In this document: piece after piece, positions 15,533 through 20,500 of the stretch
Numbering within the stretch: the stretch's first letter is position 1
Layout of the letters: each line of letters opens with the position of its first letter
Assembly (NCBI GenBank): GCA_009784635.1
Contig: WRBG01000015.1
Span: forward strand, 1 to 20,500
Length of the DNA: 20,500 nucleotides
Origin: Bacteroidales bacterium
GTDB taxonomy: Bacteria; Bacteroidota; Bacteroidia; Bacteroidales; UBA932
Reading direction: 5' to 3'
Position numbers and translations under genes: made by a program
Notes under the pieces: generated by a model
What the model was told of the DNA's origin: nothing
Seen by the model: only the letters and a program-made list of their open reading frames with translations
The model's database searches: none

Positions 15533-17032
15533 CTACTCAAAATCATCATTGGGGGTTATGGACTGGCTGTTCATTTTAGAGCCATAGGTTTGGGAAGGAT
15601 TATTGACACTATGCAACTCTTGGTCGTTCATATCTAAGAATTTGGCTTGTGCGCTGCGGAAGTGCATAGGTATATCTTTTGCTTCTCCATTCCGGTGTTT
15701 GGCAATAATCAAGTCTGCCACCCCAATCAAAGAATTGCCTTTTTCATCTTGAAAAATTCCGTAGTATTCGGGCCGATGGATAAAGGCCACAATATCGGCG
15801 TCCTGTTCAATAGCTCCGGATTCCCGCAGGTCGCTCAACTGCGGCCGCCTGCTGCTGCCTCCTCGGGTCTCTACCGAGCGATTCATCTGGGACAGGGCAA
15901 TAATCGGAACATTCAACTCTTTGGCAATCGCTTTGAGCGAGCGCGAAATAGCCGATACCTCCTGCTCCCTCATGCTGCGCAGTTCCGGAGGGCCGGTCAT
16001 GAGTTGCAAATAATCTATAACGATGATTTTCACTCCATTTAGCGACACCAAACGGCGGGCCTTGGAACGAAACTCATAAATGGACAGGGCCGGAGTGCTG
16101 TCTATGTACAGCGGCGCATGGTACAAATCGTTAATCCGGGTATTTAATTGGGCCCATTCATAGGATTGCAGCTTTTTCCCTCCCCTAATTTTATCTGACT
16201 CCAAACCCGTTTCGCTCACCATAAGCCTTCTGATTAATTGCAGGGGAGCCATTTCCAAGGAAAAGAAAGCCACCGGGATCTTGTGTTCCACCGACATGTT
16301 TCTGGCCATGGTCAGCACAAAAGCCGTTTTTCCCATAGAAGGACGCGCGGCTATAATCACCAAATCCGATGCCTGCCAACCCAAGGTTACCCGGTCCAAA
16401 GAAGTGAATCCCGATGGAATCCCGCTCAAGCCGTCCTGCCTAAGTTGGGCGGCCTGCAAATCTTCTATGGCTTGGTCCAACACCGTCTTCACGGGCATGG
16501 TATCACTCCTGAGCCTGCGGTCCGACAGCATAAAAAGCTTTTGCTGGGCCGTGTCGAGCAAATCGTCTACTTGAATCGAATCGTCAAAAGAATCCCGCTG
16601 CACCTCGTAGGAAATGCTAATCAACTCCCGCTGGATGTACTTTTGCAACAGTATCTTGGTATGGTAATCAATATGCGCAGCCGCCCCTACCCGATTACTC
16701 AACTGGCTCAAGTAAAAAGGACCGCCGACTTCGTCCAACAACTGTTCCTTCTTTAGCTCCTCGGCCACGGTAAAAATATCTACCGGAGCGTGGCGGTCTG
16801 CCAAGGTCTTAATAGCTGTAAAAATCTTTCTGTTGGCTTCTTTGTAAAAACATTCGGCCACCAAAATACCCATTATGTCGGTTACGGCGCCGGCTTCGAG
16901 CATCAAGGCGCCCAACACCGCTTCCTCTATATCAAGAGCTTGTGGCGGCTTCTTTCCCATATCAAGCCCCAACAAGTCAATATTGGTCTCTTTTTTTTGC
17001 CGGCCTTTTTCTTTTTTTACTGTGTTGGTCAT
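15533..17032 (-). CDS. dnaB: Replicative DNA helicase DnaB
   Basis: This is a 499-residue hexameric replicative helicase that unwinds DNA at the fork and interacts with primase. The N-terminal domain (about 28-130, starting PPQALDIEEAVLGALML) is followed by a linker and the RecA-like ATPase: Walker A ARPSMGKT (229-236), conserved ESFFSLEM-type segment FFSLEM (257-262), Walker B IIVIDYLQL (336-344), ALSQMNR (379-385), DLRESGAIEQDAD (401-413) and the arginine-finger segment FIHRPEYY. All key residues are intact and there is no intein. A charged leader of about 25 residues precedes the conserved start. It lies 7 nt after the aminotransferase gene and abuts the DUF3108 gene. Confidence 0.98.
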   Translation of the reverse strand: MTNTVKKEKGRQKKETNIDLLGLDMGKKPPQALDIEEAVLGALMLEAGAVTDIMGILVAECFYKEANRKIFTAIKTLADRHAPVDIFTVAEELKKEQLLDEVGGPFYLSQLSNRVGAAAHIDYHTKILLQKYIQRELISISYEVQRDSFDDSIQVDDLLDTAQQKLFMLSDRRLRSDTMPVKTVLDQAIEDLQAAQLRQDGLSGIPSGFTSLDRVTLGWQASDLVIIAARPSMGKTAFVLTMARNMSVEHKIPVAFFSLEMAPLQLIRRLMVSETGLESDKIRGGKKLQSYEWAQLNTRINDLYHAPLYIDSTPALSIYEFRSKARRLVSLNGVKIIVIDYLQLMTGPPELRSMREQEVSAISRSLKAIAKELNVPIIALSQMNRSVETRGGSSRRPQLSDLRESGAIEQDADIVAFIHRPEYYGIFQDEKGNSLIGVADLIIAKHRNGEAKDIPMHFRSAQAKFLDMNDQELHSVNNPSQTYGSKMNSQSITPNDDFE

Positions 17033-17039
17033 AAACCTC

Positions 17040-18245
17040 TTATATACGTTCCAGTGCTTTTACAATCAAAGTGCAAGCATCATCAATTTCTTGAAAATCA
17101 ATGGTTAATGGAGGCGATATCCTAAAAGCCGAGCCGCAAAAAAGAAAGCGGTCCAATATGATGCCCTCTTCTGCCGCTACCCGGACAAAATTTTTGGCTT
17201 CTTCTTCGCTGCTTAACCTGCATGCCCACAACAATCCGGCTCCACGCATGTCCAAAATGCGGCTATGACCTGCCAAATGCTCCCTAAACCACTGTCCTTT
17301 CTCTTCTGCCTCTTCCGACAAATTTTGTGCCAAAATCACTTCGAGGGCGGCCATTCCCGCCGCACAGCATATAGGATGCCCCCCAAAAGTGGTAATATGT
17401 CCCAAGGCTGGCTCCGATTGCCAAGCCTTCATCAAATCCGGACCGGTCACCAAAGCGCCCAAGGGCATACCTCCGCCTAAAGCCTTGGCCAAACACAACA
17501 TATCCGGAACCACTCCGTATTTTTGAAAAGCGAATAAAGCCCCCGTCCGGCCAAAACCGGTCTGTATCTCGTCAAAAATCAATAAGGCGCCGGTTTGGCG
17601 ACAACGCTCCTGCAATGCTTCCAAATAACCGGCTTGGGGTAAGACGACTCCCGCCTCTGCCTGAACAGGCTCTACCAAAACAGCCGCCGTGGCCGCGCTA
17701 ATCAAAGCAAGGTCTTCTATGTGGTTGAAGCGAATCTGCTGCACGGCGGGTAAAAGCGGACGAAAAGGCTGTTTAAAGGATTCGTCTCCAATCAGACTCA
17801 AAGCACCGTGGGTACTGCCGTGATAAGCATGTTTACAGCCTATCAGCTCCCTGCGGCCCGTAAGCCTTTTGGCCAACTTGAGGGCGGCTTCCACCGCCTC
17901 GCTGCCGGAATTTACAAAATATACCGATTTTAAAGGCTCCGGCAGTTGCGAAGTCAAAAGCTCTGCGTACTTCACTTGGGGAGCTTGAATAAATTCTCCG
18001 TAGACCATTAAATGAGAATAGGCCCCGGCTTGCTCCCAAATAGCGTCCACCACCTTGGGATGACCGTGCCCAATATTGCTTACGCCAACTCCGGAAATTA
18101 AGTCCATATACGACTTACCTTGGGGCCCAAAAAGTCGGACCCCTTCTGCACGCTCTATTTCAAGTCCCATAGGCTCAGGCGATGTCTGGCCTAAATGCTG
18201 AAAAAAGAGGGCTCTATGGGCATTATTTTCCGTCCATTTCTCCAT
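17040..18245 (-). CDS. Class III PLP-dependent aminotransferase
   Basis: This is a 401-residue cytoplasmic enzyme of the acetylornithine / ornithine / 4-aminobutyrate aminotransferase group. Visible motifs are NSGSEAVEAALK (112-123, phosphate binding), DEIQTGFGRTG (225-235, with D225 binding the PLP ring nitrogen), and AKALGGGMPLGA (253-264) with K254 as the Schiff-base lysine. The exact donor cannot be told from sequence. No arginine or GABA genes are nearby, and Bacteroidetes genomes often carry this paralogue beside the zinc-ribbon gene, so I do not assign a gene symbol. The start at 18245 overlaps the zinc-ribbon gene by 23 nt; it is the only reasonable start because conserved residues (LGQTSPEPMGLEI) begin within 20 codons. 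Confidence 0.93.
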   Translation of the reverse strand: MEKWTENNAHRALFFQHLGQTSPEPMGLEIERAEGVRLFGPQGKSYMDLISGVGVSNIGHGHPKVVDAIWEQAGAYSHLMVYGEFIQAPQVKYAELLTSQLPEPLKSVYFVNSGSEAVEAALKLAKRLTGRRELIGCKHAYHGSTHGALSLIGDESFKQPFRPLLPAVQQIRFNHIEDLALISAATAAVLVEPVQAEAGVVLPQAGYLEALQERCRQTGALLIFDEIQTGFGRTGALFAFQKYGVVPDMLCLAKALGGGMPLGALVTGPDLMKAWQSEPALGHITTFGGHPICCAAGMAALEVILAQNLSEEAEEKGQWFREHLAGHSRILDMRGAGLLWACRLSSEEEAKNFVRVAAEEGIILDRFLFCGSAFRISPPLTIDFQEIDDACTLIVKALERI

Positions 18246-19056
18246 CTACCAAAATCCGGCCACAATATTCACACACTATAATTTTCTTGCTCATGCGAAT
18301 ATCCAACTGCCGCTGGGGAGGAATCTTGTTGAAGCATCCTCCACAGGCATCCCGCCTTACCGTTACCACCGCCAATCCGTTGCGGGCGTTGGACCGCACT
18401 TTTTTGTAAGCGGCCAACATCCTGTCGTCAATTTGGGACTGGATTTGTTCGGAGCGTTTCTTAATCTCTTCTTCCTCCTTAGCCGTCTCCCTAACAATCA
18501 CATCCAATTCCTTCTTTTTGTTTTCCAAGTCAATCTCCCTGTCGGCAAGGGCATGTTGGGCCACTTCGAGTTGCTCTTTGCGCTCCTTAAGCACCACGCT
18601 AAATTCCCGCACTCTTTTATCGGCCAACTCCGCCTCCAACCCTTGATATTCTATCTCTTTAGAAAGAGAATCGTATTCGCGGTTGTTTTTTACATTGCTT
18701 TGCTGTCCGGTATACTTTTCCACCAATGCGCGGGCGTTCTCTGCGTCCAACTTGCGCTGGGCAATGTCTTTTTCGATGGCTTTTACCTCGGCTTGAATGT
18801 TTCCCACACGGGTGTTCAGACCCAAAATATCGTCCTCCAAATCTTGAACCTCAAGAGGCAGTTCCCCCCTCATTAAATAAATGTGGTCGAGTTGGGAATC
18901 GGCCTGTTGTAACTGGAACAGAAAATACAATTTGGCCTCCATGCTCAATTCGCCCTCGTTGGACAGGGTCGAAAGCATGGCGAAAGAGCCGCCGCCTGCC
19001 GTATGCTCGGGATGCTGCTTTGTTTTTGTACTCATCTTTGGTTTTACTGTACTCAT
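18223..19056 (-). CDS. Coiled-coil protein with C4-type zinc ribbon
   Basis: This is a 277-residue protein. Residues ~45-215 are almost entirely charged heptad-like coiled coil, and a C-terminal zinc ribbon has C238-x2-C241 and C262-x2-C265. This is the C4-type zinc ribbon (CdsZ/zf-RING_7) family, widespread next to Nif3-like genes; proposed roles involve nucleic acid or secretion-related binding, and the function is not settled. The first ~38 residues (Met/Thr/Lys/Gly-rich) are not typical of the family, whose conserved part begins near EAKLYFLFQLQQAD. The true start may therefore be an internal Met (M8 or M39), although the upstream spacing of 12 nt to nif3 favours the first. The gene lies between the Nif3-like and aminotransferase genes. 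Confidence 0.9.
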   Translation of the reverse strand: MSTVKPKMSTKTKQHPEHTAGGGSFAMLSTLSNEGELSMEAKLYFLFQLQQADSQLDHIYLMRGELPLEVQDLEDDILGLNTRVGNIQAEVKAIEKDIAQRKLDAENARALVEKYTGQQSNVKNNREYDSLSKEIEYQGLEAELADKRVREFSVVLKERKEQLEVAQHALADREIDLENKKKELDVIVRETAKEEEEIKKRSEQIQSQIDDRMLAAYKKVRSNARNGLAVVTVRRDACGGCFNKIPPQRQLDIRMSKKIIVCEYCGRILVDGEMDGK

Positions 19057-19068
19057 AATTAGTAGCGT

Positions 19069-19860
19069 TTAGAAATAATGCACGGGATTCGCGCTATGCC
19101 GCGTCGTGTGAACGGCAAAGGTAAGGTTTTTTTCCGATAGAACTTGAACAAATCGGCCGATTATTCCTATTTCGCTCTCGTAATGGCCCATATCTGCAAC
19201 AATCATAGGGCCTTCCCCGGGGAAGAAATGGTGATAACTAATGTCTCCGCTCAGAAAAATATCGGCTCCGCGTTTTTGGGCTTGGGCAATCAGCGAAGAC
19301 CCGCTGCCTCCGCAAACCGCCACCCTGCGAATTTGGGCAGTATGCAAAGGGCCGGTTCGCAGGCAGGAAAGTGCAAAGCATTGCTTCACCCTCAACAGAA
19401 AGCTCCGGACTTCCTCCGGCCCGGACAGGTTTCCTATAATGCCCAAACCAATGGGAGACGCTGCGTCTGCCTGTTCGTCAGGCCTAAGAATCTCCTGCTC
19501 CACCAGTCCCAGCAAATCGGCCATTTGTCCGCTCACCCCCGAAGACACCTTGTCGGCATTGGTATGGGCGGCATACAGCACTAAATCATGTTGGATTGCC
19601 TTAGCCACCACACGCGCCAATTCATTTTGACCGCAAATCTGCTTTAAGCCTTGAAAAATAAGGGGATGATGACTGATAATCATATTAGCCCCTACCTGCA
19701 GGGCCTCCTCTACCACCGCCAAGTTCACGTCCAAACAAAGCAAGACCCCTTTTACCTCGGTTTGGGGCAAGCCTATGCAGAATCCTGCATTATCCCAAGA
19801 CTCCTGTATAGACAGAGGCGCCCAAGCCTCCAAAACAGCAGCCACTTCCCGAGCCGTCAT
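19069..19860 (-). CDS. Nif3-like dinuclear metal centre protein
   Basis: This is a 263-residue Nif3/YbgI-family protein. Metal-site residues are visible: H64-H65 (ISHHPLIF), H99-x3-D103 (AHTNAD), and H226-x3-E230 (MGHYESE). The N-terminal IQESWDNAGFCIG motif is the family signature. These form a toroidal hexamer with two metals per subunit; a GTP cyclohydrolase-like activity has been reported for some members, but the cellular role is unclear. Its length is like E. coli YbgI (about 247 residues), without the ~100-residue PII-like insert present in many Bacteroidetes homologues. It overlaps the MerR gene by 4 nt (ATGA-type junction) and precedes the zinc-ribbon gene, a widely conserved pair. 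Confidence 0.94.
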   Translation of the reverse strand: MTAREVAAVLEAWAPLSIQESWDNAGFCIGLPQTEVKGVLLCLDVNLAVVEEALQVGANMIISHHPLIFQGLKQICGQNELARVVAKAIQHDLVLYAAHTNADKVSSGVSGQMADLLGLVEQEILRPDEQADAASPIGLGIIGNLSGPEEVRSFLLRVKQCFALSCLRTGPLHTAQIRRVAVCGGSGSSLIAQAQKRGADIFLSGDISYHHFFPGEGPMIVADMGHYESEIGIIGRFVQVLSEKNLTFAVHTTRHSANPVHYF

Positions 19861-20177
19861 AGTGTCTCCTTTATTTCGAGCAAATCTCGACGGATTTTAC
19901 TGAGAGAAGCAATGATGTCCATGCTTTTGTCTACTCCTTCCTTGTTGTCTAACATCCGCTTGTGGGCGCCTTCCAAGGTCATGCCCTTTTCCTTGACCAA
20001 ATGATAAATCATTTTGTAGTGATTCACATCGGATAGGGTAAAGAGGCGGTTTCCTTTCTTATTCCTTAGGGGTTTAATAAAGCCCGGGAACTTTTGAGAC
20101 CAAAAGCGAACCAGCGAGGCGTTTTCGCCAAGCAAATCCGCCACTTCGCCAATCGAATAATACATTTTTTCGTCCAT
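19857..20177 (-). CDS. MerR-family transcriptional regulator
   Basis: This is a 106-residue protein with a complete N-terminal winged helix-turn-helix: YYSIGEVADLLGENASLVRFW (residues ~6-26, split as YYSIGEVADLLG and NASLVRFW) and KPLRNKKGNRLFTLSDVN, followed by MTLEGAHKRML. The tail after residue ~75 is short and has no cysteine metal site or drug-binding domain, so the ligand is unknown; such short MerR proteins are common in Bacteroidetes next to M23 peptidase genes. It starts 11 nt after the M23 gene and overlaps the Nif3-like gene by 4 nt, implying translational coupling. DNA target and signal cannot be stated. Confidence 0.92.
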   Translation of the reverse strand: MDEKMYYSIGEVADLLGENASLVRFWSQKFPGFIKPLRNKKGNRLFTLSDVNHYKMIYHLVKEKGMTLEGAHKRMLDNKEGVDKSMDIIASLSKIRRDLLEIKETL

Positions 20178-20188
20178 GATGATAAAAT

Positions 20189-20500
20189 TTAATCCAATGA
20201 CTGGCCGCTATTATGCGCGGCAAACATCAATTGTCTGTATTCATGAGGTTTTAGTTGTGCGTAGAAAAAATGTACGGGGTCCATAATCTCCTCTCCCTTA
20301 CGGATTTCATAGTGCAGGTGAGGGGCCCAAGACAGTCCGCTATTCCCTACCCGCGCAATGATGGAACCCCTGCTTACTTCTTGACCTTTGCGCACCAAAA
20401 TATCGTTCAGATGCGCATACATCGTAGTATAGCCCGACTCATGCTCTATGGTTAAGTTCAAACCCGGCCCCCGTAGAGGGGAAGAACGGTTTACCTCTAC
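20189..20500 (-). CDS. M23-family metallopeptidase, C-terminal part (partial)
   Basis: The frame runs off the right edge of the window, so only about 103 C-terminal residues are seen. The TTG at 20461 is internal. The visible part has the LytM core motifs: GYTTMYAHLND (zinc-binding region) and the catalytic HLHYEIRKG (the H-x-H motif). These peptidases cleave peptide cross-bridges of peptidoglycan or act as cell-division activators; whether this copy keeps the first zinc ligands cannot be judged because they lie outside the window. The neighbouring order M23 - MerR - Nif3-like is conserved in Bacteroidetes. Confidence 0.9.
   Translation of the reverse strand, partial: VEVNRSSPLRGPGLNLTIEHESGYTTMYAHLNDILVRKGQEVSRGSIIARVGNSGLSWAPHLHYEIRKGEEIMDPVHFFYAQLKPHEYRQLMFAAHNSGQSLD

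Noticed and set aside
1..20500. CRISPR array, tRNA or rRNA genes, transposase, integrase, or phage defence genes
   Set aside because: No regularly spaced short repeats, RNA gene signatures or mobile-element proteins were found on reading both strands.

Overview
The window looks like a chromosomal segment of an anaerobic member of the Bacteroidota, most likely order Bacteroidales. Three things point there: the gene order M23 peptidase - MerR - Nif3-like - C4 zinc ribbon and RseC - RnfBCDGEA, Bacteroidetes-type promoter motifs (TAnnTTTG at -7), and mostly weak or absent Shine-Dalgarno sequences. No rRNA, tRNA, CRISPR array, transposase or phage gene was seen. The species cannot be named from this sequence alone.

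Layout. Positions 1-2091 (+ strand) hold the 3' part of a cyclophilin-type peptidyl-prolyl isomerase and a secreted M14 zinc carboxypeptidase. Converging on it (stop codons overlapping by 11 nt) is a minus-strand operon, 7162-2081, of three further secreted M14-family proteins. Two of these (3815-5542 and 2081-3808) are a tandem duplication. The first gene of the operon (5564-7162) has lost the canonical catalytic residues and looks like a pseudoenzyme. Immediately upstream, 12418-7219 (- strand), lies a complete rnfBCDGEA operon, encoding the membrane-bound ferredoxin:NAD+ oxidoreductase, followed by an unlisted 59-residue TPR-like gene. It has its own promoter before rnfB and a possible terminator overlapping the last stop codon.

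Positions 12609-14242 hold a minus-strand lipoprotein gene and a plus-strand secreted PIG-L deacetylase, diverging from an AT-rich promoter region. This pair separates rnfB from rseC, which in many Bacteroidetes sits directly upstream of rnfB. The lipoprotein gene and intergenic DNA are visibly AT-richer than the flanks, so it reads as an insertion.

From the right edge to 14266 (- strand) a tight, nearly gapless gene string encodes M23 peptidase (partial), MerR regulator, Nif3-like protein, coiled-coil zinc-ribbon protein, class III aminotransferase, replicative helicase DnaB, a DUF3108 protein and RseC. These are housekeeping genes with short gaps or overlaps, so they are probably cotranscribed in groups.

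The most interesting region is the M14 trio. The two duplicates are nearly identical at the nucleotide level over long stretches but sharply divergent, at synonymous sites too, over the part encoding the active-site half. All three carry calcium-loop-like DxDxDG insertions. The leading paralogue keeps those loops but lacks the zinc/glutamate catalytic set.
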